Assembly (NCBI GenBank): GCA_040007035.1
Contig: JBDTVU010000081.1
Span: 1 to 14,814, forward strand
Source: CAIWHR01 sp040007035
GTDB lineage: Bacteria > Pseudomonadota > Gammaproteobacteria > Burkholderiales > Casimicrobiaceae
Direction: 5' to 3'
DNA length: 14,814 nt
Shown: one piece after another, positions 1 to 5,831 of the stretch
How the letters are laid out: every line of letters starts with the position of its first letter
Position numbering within the stretch: position 1 is the stretch's first letter
Notes under the pieces: generated by a model
Seen by the model: the letters and a program-made list of their open reading frames with translations, nothing else
Database searches by the model: none
What the model was told of the DNA's origin: nothing
Made by a program: the position numbers and the translations under genes

Positions 1-476
1 CCGGCGGCCATGTTGACCGAGCAGAAGCCGCCGTGCGCCGCGTAGTTCGGCGTGCCGAACTGACGCGCGAAGAGGCCCGTCAGCGCCTGCATCTGGTCGC
101 GGCCGGTGAACAGCGCGAATTTCTTCGGATCCGTCGCGCGGATTTTCGCCAGGCGCTCCGTGAGCATCGAGAACGCCTCGTCCCAACCGATCTCGACGAA
201 TTCTCCGGCGCCGCGCTCGCTGCCCGGCTTGCGCTTGAGCGGCTTCGTCAGGCGCGCCGGCGAGTACTGCTTCATGATGCCGGAACTGCCCTTGGCGCAG
301 ATCACGCCCTTGTTCAGCGGATGGTCCGGGTTGCCGTCGATGTAACGGACCACGCCGTCGCGCAGGTGGACGCGGATGCCGCAGCGGCACGCGCACATGT
401 AACACGTCGTCTTGCGCACCTCGGTCGTGGCCCCCTGGGCGATCGGGGCGAGCGGGTCGTGGACGGGGTTCGACAT
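1..476 (-). CDS. soeA: Cytoplasmic molybdopterin oxidoreductase, likely sulfite dehydrogenase catalytic subunit SoeA (partial, C-terminus off the left edge)
   Basis: Reading the minus strand from the ATG at 476 gives 158 codons open to the window edge. Residues 25-60 hold the N-terminal [4Fe-4S] signature of the DMSO-reductase family: C25-x2-C28-x3-C32-x27-C60, with motifs CYMCACRCG and VICAKGSSG. This is followed by YSPARLTKPL and, near the edge, FALFTGRDQMQALTG and NYAAHGGFCSVNMAA. There is no twin-arginine signal peptide, which fits a cytoplasmic enzyme. SoeABC oxidises sulfite to sulfate on the cytoplasmic side of the membrane and feeds quinone, the step after rDsr; soeB and soeC would be expected just beyond the left edge. 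No good Shine-Dalgarno sequence is visible before the ATG. The family assignment is firm. The SoeA identity rests on recalled sequence similarity and the dsr neighbourhood; other complex iron-sulfur molybdoenzymes such as polysulfide reductases are the alternative. Confidence 0.85.
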   Translation of the reverse strand, partial: MSNPVHDPLAPIAQGATTEVRKTTCYMCACRCGIRVHLRDGVVRYIDGNPDHPLNKGVICAKGSSGIMKQYSPARLTKPLKRKPGSERGAGEFVEIGWDEAFSMLTERLAKIRATDPKKFALFTGRDQMQALTGLFARQFGTPNYAAHGGFCSVNMAA

Positions 477-699
477 GCGACGGAGGGCGAGAGGAGCGTC
501 GGCGGCGTGTGTGCGCGTGGCCAAGCGGAAGGCGAGCAATACCACACCCTCTCCACCGGCAGCCTCCATTCAGGCAGAGCGGGAGCGCAATGTCGATAGC
601 CACGACGGGGGGTTCGGGGGGCGGCAGGAATAGCCCTGATGGGTAGATGGGGGCAGGTGTACGCTCCGGGTGCGGCCGCATGTCGCGCCGGGGCGTTCC

Positions 700-728
700 T
701 TGCGCCGCTTCAGGCGAGGGACGATAAT
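700..728 (+). promoter_or_regulatory. Candidate sigma70-type promoter for the kinase-regulator operon
   Basis: TTGCGC at 700-705 and GATAAT at 723-728 are separated by exactly 17 bp. The -10 element matches the consensus at 5 of 6 positions; the -35 matches mainly at TTG. Transcription would start near 735, about 90 nt before the kinase ATG. A second GATAAT at 773-778 is a possible alternative -10 but has no recognisable -35 at the right distance. This is a pattern match only. Confidence 0.4.
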
Positions 729-731
729 TTG

Positions 732-777
732 CCGAATCGCGGCATAACGGGGCACCGGGCTCCGAATCGCCGGATAA
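732..777 (+). repeat. Imperfect 16-bp direct repeat, 30-bp period, upstream of the kinase gene
   Basis: CCGAATCGCGGCATAA at 732-747 and CCGAATCGCCGGATAA at 762-777 agree at 14 of 16 positions, including an exact 9-mer. Their starts are 30 bp apart, close to three helical turns, so two bound protein molecules would sit on the same face of the DNA. They lie at or just downstream of the candidate promoter at 700-728, or over the alternative one with its -10 at 773-778. This layout suits a tandem operator. No specific regulator can be named. Confidence 0.45.
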
Positions 778-824
778 TCTCGACCCGCGGGGTGCGTTCC
801 CGCGTCCAAGGAAGGGTGGTTTCG

Positions 825-2042
825 ATGCTGCAACCGCAAGCGCGGACGCGCGCGGCCGGGCCTGCCCGACGCGCTGCCGGCACGGCCGCGGTGCCGCCGG
901 CCCGCGTCGCGGCGCCGGAGCCGATCGCCCGTCCTTCCGACATCGCCGACGTGATGAGGCCGATGCTGGAAGCGGTCGTTCGCCTTGCCGGTGCGGTCGC
1001 AGGCGTGCTGCGGCACGCCGACGGCGACGCGGTCAAGCCGCAGCCGATCGTCGTGGAAGGAACGGCGGCCGCCATGCGGCGCCGGAGCGGAATCGGCGAC
1101 GACGCGCTGGTGCGCTGGTGCGGCACGTGCGCCGAAGCCGGGTGTCTGGACCGCGAGCCCGTCGGGCGCCACATCGTCGGGCAGGACGACGCCGGTGCGC
1201 CGGACCACGCCGGCCCGGTCTGCCGGCACATCGTCGCAGTGCCGCTGCATCACCAGGGGCGGGCGGTGGGCATGCTCGACCTGCTGTACGAAGCGCCGGC
1301 CGACCTGCCGCCGGCGATGCCGGCGATGCTCCAGGCCGCCGGCGACCTCCTCGGCGTGACGATCGAGAACTCGCGGCTGGCGCGCGAGACGACGCGGATC
1401 ACGCTGATGAACGAGCGGCAGACGATGGCCAACGAGGTTCACGATTCGCTGGCGCAGGGCCTCACCTACATGCGGATGCGGATGAGCCTTCTCTCCGACG
1501 CGATCCGCCAAGGCGACGAGTTGCGCGCGTTCAAGTACTGGAGCGACGTCGACGACTCGCTCACCCACTCGCACGCGCGGCTGCGCGAGCTGATCACCTG
1601 CTTCCGCAGCCGGATGGATCCGCAGGGACTCGTCCACGCGCTGCAGGACACCGCCGAGCATTTCTTCGACCGCACCGGCATCGCGCTGGCCTTCACCAAC
1701 CGGGCGCCCGACTTCCGGCTCGCGGCGGGCCGCGAGGTCGACGTCTACCACATCGTCCAGGAAGCGCTCGCCAACGTCTGCCGGCACGCGCAGGCGAAAC
1801 ATGCGCAGATCACGCTCGACCGGACGGCGACCGGATACGAGATCGTGGTCGAGGACGACGGCGTCGGCATCGCCGCCGCGGCGCGCACGGCGGAGGAAAC
1901 CGGCCACTACGGCACGGCGATCATGCGCGAGCGCGCACACCGGCTCGGCGGCGACGTCGTGACCGAGCCCGCGGCCGTCGCCGGCACGCGGGTGCGGCTG
2001 ACGTTCCCGGCGAACGAACCCCAACCTCAAGGCGGGCAATGA
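825..2042 (+). CDS. Soluble NarX/NreB-like sensor histidine kinase with a cysteine-rich GAF-like domain
   Basis: 405 aa. The start at 825 is chosen over an in-frame ATG at 639 because AAGGAAGGG lies just upstream and the residues between the two are low-complexity; the candidate promoter also falls between them. Residues about 35-180 look like a GAF-type sensor domain with four cysteines, C99-x2-C102-x4-C107 and C133. A HisKA_3 dimerisation domain follows, with phospho-acceptor H206 in EVHDSLAQ, then an HATPase_c domain with the N box around E313/N317 (HIVQEALANVCRHA), DDGVGI at 344-349 and GHYGTAIMRERA near 360. No membrane segment is evident, so it should sense an internal signal. The cysteine set could bind a metal or Fe-S cluster, or act as a thiol/persulfide switch; this is inference. 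It overlaps the regulator gene by 4 bp (ATGA), indicating coupled translation and a cognate pair. Confidence 0.92.
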   Translation: MLQPQARTRAAGPARRAAGTAAVPPARVAAPEPIARPSDIADVMRPMLEAVVRLAGAVAGVLRHADGDAVKPQPIVVEGTAAAMRRRSGIGDDALVRWCGTCAEAGCLDREPVGRHIVGQDDAGAPDHAGPVCRHIVAVPLHHQGRAVGMLDLLYEAPADLPPAMPAMLQAAGDLLGVTIENSRLARETTRITLMNERQTMANEVHDSLAQGLTYMRMRMSLLSDAIRQGDELRAFKYWSDVDDSLTHSHARLRELITCFRSRMDPQGLVHALQDTAEHFFDRTGIALAFTNRAPDFRLAAGREVDVYHIVQEALANVCRHAQAKHAQITLDRTATGYEIVVEDDGVGIAAAARTAEETGHYGTAIMRERAHRLGGDVVTEPAAVAGTRVRLTFPANEPQPQGGQ

Positions 2043-2731
2043 CCCAAACCATCAGCGTCGTCCTGATCGACGACCACGGCCTGTGCCGGCGCGGCCTCGC
2101 CGAGTTGCTCGAGCAGCGCGCCGGAATCACCGTGCTGGGCACCACCGGCAACGCCGACGAGGCGGTCCGCCTGTTGACCGAGAAGCGGCCCGACCTCGCG
2201 GTCATGGACCTGCGGATGGCGCCGGTCGACGGCTTCAGCCTGCTCACCCGGCTGCGTGCCGAAGGCTGCACCACGCCCGTCGTCGTGCTGACGATGAGCG
2301 ACGCCCAGGACGACCTCGCGCGCGCGTTCCGCGCCGGCGTCCGCGGCTACCTGCTGAAGGACATGGACCCGGACGACGTCATCGACGCCATCCGCCGCAC
2401 CGCGCGCGGCGAGGTCGTCGTCGCGCCGACGATGGCGGTCAAGCTCGTCGACATGCTGCTGCCGGGGGAACCGAAGAAGTCGCGCGAGAACTACATGCAG
2501 CAACTGACCGAGCGCGAGCGCGAGATCCTGCAGCACCTGTCGTCGGGCAAGAGCAACAAGGCGATCGCGCAGTCGCTGTCGATCAGCCACGACACCGTCA
2601 AGCTGCACGTGCGCCACATCCTGTCGAAGCTCGGACTCACCTCGCGGGTGGAGGCGGCGGTGTTCGCCGTCGAGCACCGCGCCGCCGCCGCGGCCGCAGG
2701 CACCGACACGCCGCACCGCGCGTCGGGCTGA
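2039..2731 (+). CDS. NarL/FixJ-family response regulator (receiver plus LuxR-type HTH)
   Basis: 230 aa. The receiver domain, residues 1-120, shows the acidic pair D11/D12, phospho-acceptor D57 in VMDLRM, T85 in VVLTMSD and K107 in YLLKDMD. The C-terminal LuxR/NarL helix-turn-helix spans about 153-212: LTEREREILQHLSSGKSNKA, then a recognition helix ending in DTVKLHVRHILSKLGL. It should be a DNA-binding transcription factor activated by the kinase just upstream; the ATG lies inside the kinase stop region (ATGA overlap), with a CAAGG-like ribosome site in the end of the kinase gene. Its position between soeA and the dsr operon makes those genes the obvious candidate targets, but nothing in the sequence proves this. 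It is closest in style to NarL; no gene-specific name is warranted. Confidence 0.94.
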   Translation: MTQTISVVLIDDHGLCRRGLAELLEQRAGITVLGTTGNADEAVRLLTEKRPDLAVMDLRMAPVDGFSLLTRLRAEGCTTPVVVLTMSDAQDDLARAFRAGVRGYLLKDMDPDDVIDAIRRTARGEVVVAPTMAVKLVDMLLPGEPKKSRENYMQQLTEREREILQHLSSGKSNKAIAQSLSISHDTVKLHVRHILSKLGLTSRVEAAVFAVEHRAAAAAAGTDTPHRASG

Positions 2732-2734
2732 ACC

Positions 2735-2753
2735 GGCGGGCATCGCGCCCGCC
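2735..2753. terminator. GC-rich hairpin between convergent genes, possible bidirectional terminator
   Basis: A perfect 7-bp stem, GGCGGGC (2735-2741) with GCCCGCC (2747-2753), and a 5-nt loop lie right after the regulator stop codon and 20 bp before the end of the opposing sumT gene. On the plus strand it is followed by a GC stretch and then only a short T run (CTTTAC), so it is not a textbook intrinsic terminator. Its place between two converging operons supports a role in termination. Confidence 0.5.
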
Positions 2754-2773
2754 CCGGCGTCTTTACGGCGCCG

Positions 2774-3595
2774 CTACCTGAACCAGTTGAGCCGCTCGCG
2801 CAGCCGCACGACCTCGCCGACGATGGTGAGCGTCGGGCCGTGCAGCTCGGCCGCCGCAGCGAGCTTCGGCAACGTCGCCAGCGTGCCGGTGACGACGCGC
2901 TGGGTGGCGGCGGTCCCCTGCTGAACGATTGCGGCCGGCGTGGAGCGCTTTTCCCCGTGCGCGATGAGTTGCTTGCACAGTACCGGCAGCACGTTGAGCC
3001 CCATGTAGACGACGAGCGTCTGCCGCGGCCGGGCGAGCGCGGGCCAGTCGAGGTCCATGCTGCCGTCCTTCAAGTGGCCGGTGACGAACAGGCACGACTG
3101 CGCGTAGTCGCGGTGCGTGAGCGGGATCCCCGCGTAGGCCGCGACGCCGAGCGCAGCGGTGATCCCCGGGACGACCTCGAACCGGATGTGGTGCGCCGAC
3201 AGCGTATCGATCTCCTCGCCGCCGCGGCCGAAGATGAACGGGTCGCCACCCTTCAGCCGCAGCACCCGCTTGCCGGCCTTCGCGTGCGCGACGAGCAGGT
3301 CGTTGATCTCTTCCTGCCGCAGCGTGTGGTTGGCGCGCTGCTTGCCGACGTAGACCCGCTCGATGCCGGGCGGCAGCAGGTCGAGCACGCCCTTCGAGAT
3401 CAGGTTGTCGTAGAGGACGACGTCGGCGCGCTGCATCAGCTTCAGCGCCCGCAGCGTCAGCAGTTCGGGATCGCCCGGTCCGGCGCCGACGAGATACACC
3501 TCACCGGCAGCGCGTCCGCGGCGACGGGCGGGGGAGTGCGCGCGCACGGCTTGCGCGAGTTCGGCGGGAGTCGGCAGGTCGCGGCGTCGGGCCAT
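2774..3595 (-). CDS. cobA: Uroporphyrinogen-III C-methyltransferase (SUMT, CobA/CysG C-terminal type)
   Basis: 273 aa. SUMT transfers two methyl groups from S-adenosylmethionine to uroporphyrinogen III, giving precorrin-2, the entry point to siroheme. Family motifs are clear: VGAGPGDPELLT at 36-47, LRLKGGDPFIFGRGGEE at 112-128, VVPGITAA at 141-148 and GIPLTHRDYAQS near 157. The CysG N-terminal dehydrogenase/ferrochelatase half is absent; residues 1-30 are a basic, low-complexity lead that could be a remnant of the CysG linker. The start at 3595 leaves a 13-bp gap after dsrR; an in-frame ATG at 3682 would overlap dsrR by 74 bp and adds only alanine-rich sequence. It is the last gene of the operon. 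With DsrN upstream it supplies siroheme amide for DsrAB. The names sumT or cysG would be equally acceptable. Confidence 0.93.
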   Translation of the reverse strand: MARRRDLPTPAELAQAVRAHSPARRRGRAAGEVYLVGAGPGDPELLTLRALKLMQRADVVLYDNLISKGVLDLLPPGIERVYVGKQRANHTLRQEEINDLLVAHAKAGKRVLRLKGGDPFIFGRGGEEIDTLSAHHIRFEVVPGITAALGVAAYAGIPLTHRDYAQSCLFVTGHLKDGSMDLDWPALARPRQTLVVYMGLNVLPVLCKQLIAHGEKRSTPAAIVQQGTAATQRVVTGTLATLPKLAAAAELHGPTLTIVGEVVRLRERLNWFR

Positions 3596-3608
3596 CGCGG
3601 ATGCCGGG

Positions 3609-3980
3609 TCAGCCGTTGCCGCCGGCGCAGCCGCAGCCGCCCGTGCTGCAGCCGCGCGCGGGCGAAGCCTCGGGGGATGCATCGGCGGCAGCGCCGTCGG
3701 CGGGATTGATGAAGATGAAGCGGAAGTCGCCGGGCTCGTACTCGACGTAATCGAGCGTCACCGTCTCGAGCAGCTCCCGGTGCGCGTCGGCGACAACCAG
3801 CGCGACGCCCTCCGACGGCACGACGACGTCGCCGTCGCGTGCCTCGTCGAAGCCCATCGCGTAGTGCAGCGCGCCGGACGCGTCGCGGCGGGCGGCGATC
3901 CGCAGGCCCATCTCGTCGGCGTCGGATTGCGTAGCCGCGACGCGGATCTGCTGCGCGGCGGCGGGAGTGACGGTGATCAT
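3609..3980 (-). CDS. dsrR: DsrR, A-type iron-sulfur carrier-like protein with an unusual cysteine tail
   Basis: 123 aa with an IscA/HesB-like fold signature: ITVTPAAAQQIR at the start and YEPGDFRFIFINP near 81-93. The first cysteine that A-type carriers use, in the GCSG-type loop around residue 35, is missing; the sequence there reads RRDASGALHYAMGFDE. In Allochromatium vinosum, DsrR lacks all three carrier cysteines and acts post-transcriptionally on Dsr protein production. Here, after an alanine-rich linker (about 96-109), the protein ends in GCSTGGCGCAGGNG, with C111, C116 and C118. Whether this tail binds a cluster or metal is unknown. GAGG about 6 bp before the ATG gives a usable ribosome site. 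It lies 13 bp after the DsrC-like gene and 13 bp before sumT, the place of dsrR in known dsr operons. Confidence 0.87.
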   Translation of the reverse strand: MITVTPAAAQQIRVAATQSDADEMGLRIAARRDASGALHYAMGFDEARDGDVVVPSEGVALVVADAHRELLETVTLDYVEYEPGDFRFIFINPADGAAADASPEASPARGCSTGGCGCAGGNG

Positions 3981-3993
3981 CGTAACCTCGTTC

Positions 3994-4374
3994 TCAGTGC
4001 TCGCCCTTGGTCCGCAGCAGACCGGCGAGCCGGTTGCCCTGCTTTTGCGGGCCGCCGCGCGGAAACATCTCGTGCAGGTGGTGGTTCGATCCTCGCTCCG
4101 GACCCCAGAGCCGCGTGAAATGCGGAATCATCGCCCGCACCTGCGCTTGCACTCCATGCGTGGCCTCGTAGTCGCGCAGGAAGTGGATCACCTGCCAGTG
4201 CTCAGGCGTGAGTTCCAGGCCTTCCTGCGCGGCCAGCGCCCGCGCGAACGCCTCGGACCACTGGCCGCGGTCGACGAGGTAGCCTTCGCTGTCCGTCTCG
4301 ATCCAGCGGTCGTCGACGACAAGCCCGTGCGCACGGGACGGCACGTCGCGGCGGGTCGGCAGTTCGGACACCAT
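3994..4374 (-). CDS. DsrC/TusE-family protein lacking both redox cysteines (RspA-like)
   Basis: 126 aa; contains no cysteine at all. The DsrC fold is recognisable by comparison with the true DsrC at 12617-12952: SEGYLVDRGQWSEAFARAL, LTPEHWQVIHFLRDYE, and HLHEMFPRGGPQKQG matching the YLYELFPYGPAKQAC of DsrC. At the position of the inner cysteine the sequence has Gly113 (KQGNRLAG), and the C-terminus is GEH instead of GCV. It therefore cannot carry persulfide or form the trisulfide that DsrC does. Cysteine-free DsrC relatives have been grouped as RspA and suggested to be regulatory. An extra 15-20 residues precede the conserved part. The gene begins 2 bp after dsrN and is 13 bp from dsrR, so it is co-expressed with the operon. 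A structural or regulatory role with Dsr partners is inference. Confidence 0.9.
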   Translation of the reverse strand: MVSELPTRRDVPSRAHGLVVDDRWIETDSEGYLVDRGQWSEAFARALAAQEGLELTPEHWQVIHFLRDYEATHGVQAQVRAMIPHFTRLWGPERGSNHHLHEMFPRGGPQKQGNRLAGLLRTKGEH

Positions 4375-4376
4375 CG

Positions 4377-5831
4377 TCAGGCGATCAGGACGTCGCGGCC
4401 GCGAACTGGCGGGAAGTGGACGACGTTGCTCTTCCGCTGCTGCCGGTAGTCGCTGTTGCGGATGAACTCGACGAATCGCGCGGCCCAGTCGCGGCTCTTC
4501 GTCGAGCGCAGGTGGGCGAACGACGCCAGCACGTTGCCGACGACGATGCCGTCGCGCTCGCCGTCGATGCCGTGCCCGCGCCGGACGTTGTACGCGTAGC
4601 GGACGTCGGGCGCGACGTTGACCAGCGCTGCGTGGTGGAACTCGTGTCCGCGGACCGCGGCTCCACCGCGCGCGTCCGCCGGCCACGGGAAATCGGCGGT
4701 CTCCTCGAGATGGACGTAGCCGCGCCCGACCGGCCGCTCGTGCATCACGACGTCGCCGGGGATCGCGCCGACCATCCGGTGCGTGGTGCCGTTCTGCATC
4801 AGCGTGCGCGCGAGGTACATCAGGCCGCCGCACTCGGCGTAGACGGGGAGGCCGGCGTCGATCGCCGCGCGGATCCGGCCGCGCAGCGCGGCGTTGGCTT
4901 CGAGCTCGCGCGCATACAGCTCGGGAAAGCCGCCGCCGATGAACAGCGCATCGACGCTCGGCAGGTGCGAGTCGGCGAGCGTGTCGAAGCGGACGAGCGT
5001 GGCGCCCGCTGCGCGCAGCGCGTCGAAGTCGTCACCGTAGTAGAACCCGAATGCGCGGTCCTGTGCGATGCCGATCCGGATGTCGGCATCGGCGGCAGCC
5101 CGCAGCGCAGGCGCGCCTGATGCGCGCGGCAGCGGCGGCGCCTCAGCAACGGCGCGCAGAAGCTGATCGACGTCGACCTGGCGGGTGACGGCGGCGCCGA
5201 GGTCGGCGATCCGCCGCGGGACGTCGTCGGACTCGTTGCTCGGCATCAGGCCGAGATGGCGCTCTACGATCGACAGCCGCGGGTCGTGCTGGATCGCGCC
5301 CAACACCGGCAGGTCGGTGTAATGCTCGATCACGAGGCGCAGCTTCGCCTCGTGTCGGCTGCCGCCGAGGTTGTTGAGGATCACGCCGGCGAAGCGGACG
5401 TCGCGGTCGAACGCCTGGTAGCCGAGGATCAGCGGCGCGATGCCGCGCGTCATCCCGCGCGCGTCGATGACGAGGACGACCGGCAGCCCGAGCATCTTCG
5501 CCACCGCCGCGTTGCTGTTGCTGCCGTCGAGCGCGAGGCCGTCGTAGAGCCCCTTGTTGCCCTCGACCAGCGCGACGTCGGCGCCGGCGGCGTGGCGCCG
5601 AAAGTCGGCACGCAGCTCGGCTTCGGTCGACAGGTACGGATCGAGGTTGCGGCAGTGGCGGCCGGCGGCGGCGCCGAGCCACATCGGGTCGATGTAGTCG
5701 GGACCTTTCTTGAACGGCTGGACGGCGAGGCCGCGCGCGACGAACGCGGCGGCGAGCCCGACGCTGACCGTCGTCTTGCCCGACGACTTGTGCGTCGCCG
5801 AGACGAGGAACCGGCGCATCGCGCGGGCCAT
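4377..5831 (-). CDS. dsrN: DsrN, siroheme amidase (CbiA/CobB-family glutamine amidotransferase)
   Basis: 484 aa, close to the usual length of cobyrinic acid a,c-diamide synthases. DsrN amidates siroheme to siro(heme)amide, the prosthetic group of DsrAB. The N-terminal synthetase domain has a P-loop-like motif, ATHKSSGKTT, at 12-21, and FKKGPDYIDPMW at 40-51. The C-terminal class I glutaminase-like domain has FIGGGFPELYARELE around 297-311, the nucleophile C334 in YAECGGLMYL, and histidines in GHEFHHA (395-401) and SFAH (H440). The start codon overlaps the dsrP stop codon by one base (TGATG), implying translational coupling. The next gene starts 2 bp after the stop. A cobalamin role is the family alternative, but no other cob genes apart from the shared SUMT step are present, and the dsrP-dsrN order is diagnostic. 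Confidence 0.94.
   Translation of the reverse strand: MARAMRRFLVSATHKSSGKTTVSVGLAAAFVARGLAVQPFKKGPDYIDPMWLGAAAGRHCRNLDPYLSTEAELRADFRRHAAGADVALVEGNKGLYDGLALDGSNSNAAVAKMLGLPVVLVIDARGMTRGIAPLILGYQAFDRDVRFAGVILNNLGGSRHEAKLRLVIEHYTDLPVLGAIQHDPRLSIVERHLGLMPSNESDDVPRRIADLGAAVTRQVDVDQLLRAVAEAPPLPRASGAPALRAAADADIRIGIAQDRAFGFYYGDDFDALRAAGATLVRFDTLADSHLPSVDALFIGGGFPELYARELEANAALRGRIRAAIDAGLPVYAECGGLMYLARTLMQNGTTHRMVGAIPGDVVMHERPVGRGYVHLEETADFPWPADARGGAAVRGHEFHHAALVNVAPDVRYAYNVRRGHGIDGERDGIVVGNVLASFAHLRSTKSRDWAARFVEFIRNSDYRQQRKSNVVHFPPVRGRDVLIA

Larger units (their letters stand above)
477..824. promoter_or_regulatory. Divergent intergenic region between soeA and the kinase-regulator pair
   Basis: These 348 bp separate two genes read away from each other, so they must carry the promoters of both transcription units. 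I see no convincing protein gene or RNA gene inside. The half nearest the kinase (about 700-780) is distinctly more AT-rich than the rest and contains promoter-like hexamers and a direct repeat, listed separately. The half nearest soeA is GC-rich, and I could not pick out a clear -10/-35 pair for soeA. A single NarL-type heptamer (TACCCAT on the minus strand, 645 to 639) lies near the middle but is not statistically notable. Confidence 0.7.

Noticed and set aside
639..645. NarL-type heptamer (TACCCAT on the minus strand) in the soeA-kinase gap
   Set aside because: Only one consensus heptamer is present and a properly spaced partner is missing. With this degeneracy about one match is expected by chance in 348 bp counted on both strands.
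639..824. Longer kinase start at the in-frame ATG at 639
   Set aside because: The extra 62 residues are low-complexity and span the promoter-like region; a good ribosome site precedes the ATG at 825.
570..2039. 489-codon minus-strand frame opposite the kinase
   Set aside because: The kinase on the plus strand has all expected motifs in order; the antisense frame is Arg/Asp/Val-rich and matches nothing I know.
3596..3682. Longer SUMT start at 3682
   Set aside because: It overlaps dsrR by 74 bp and adds only Ala/Pro/Arg-rich sequence.
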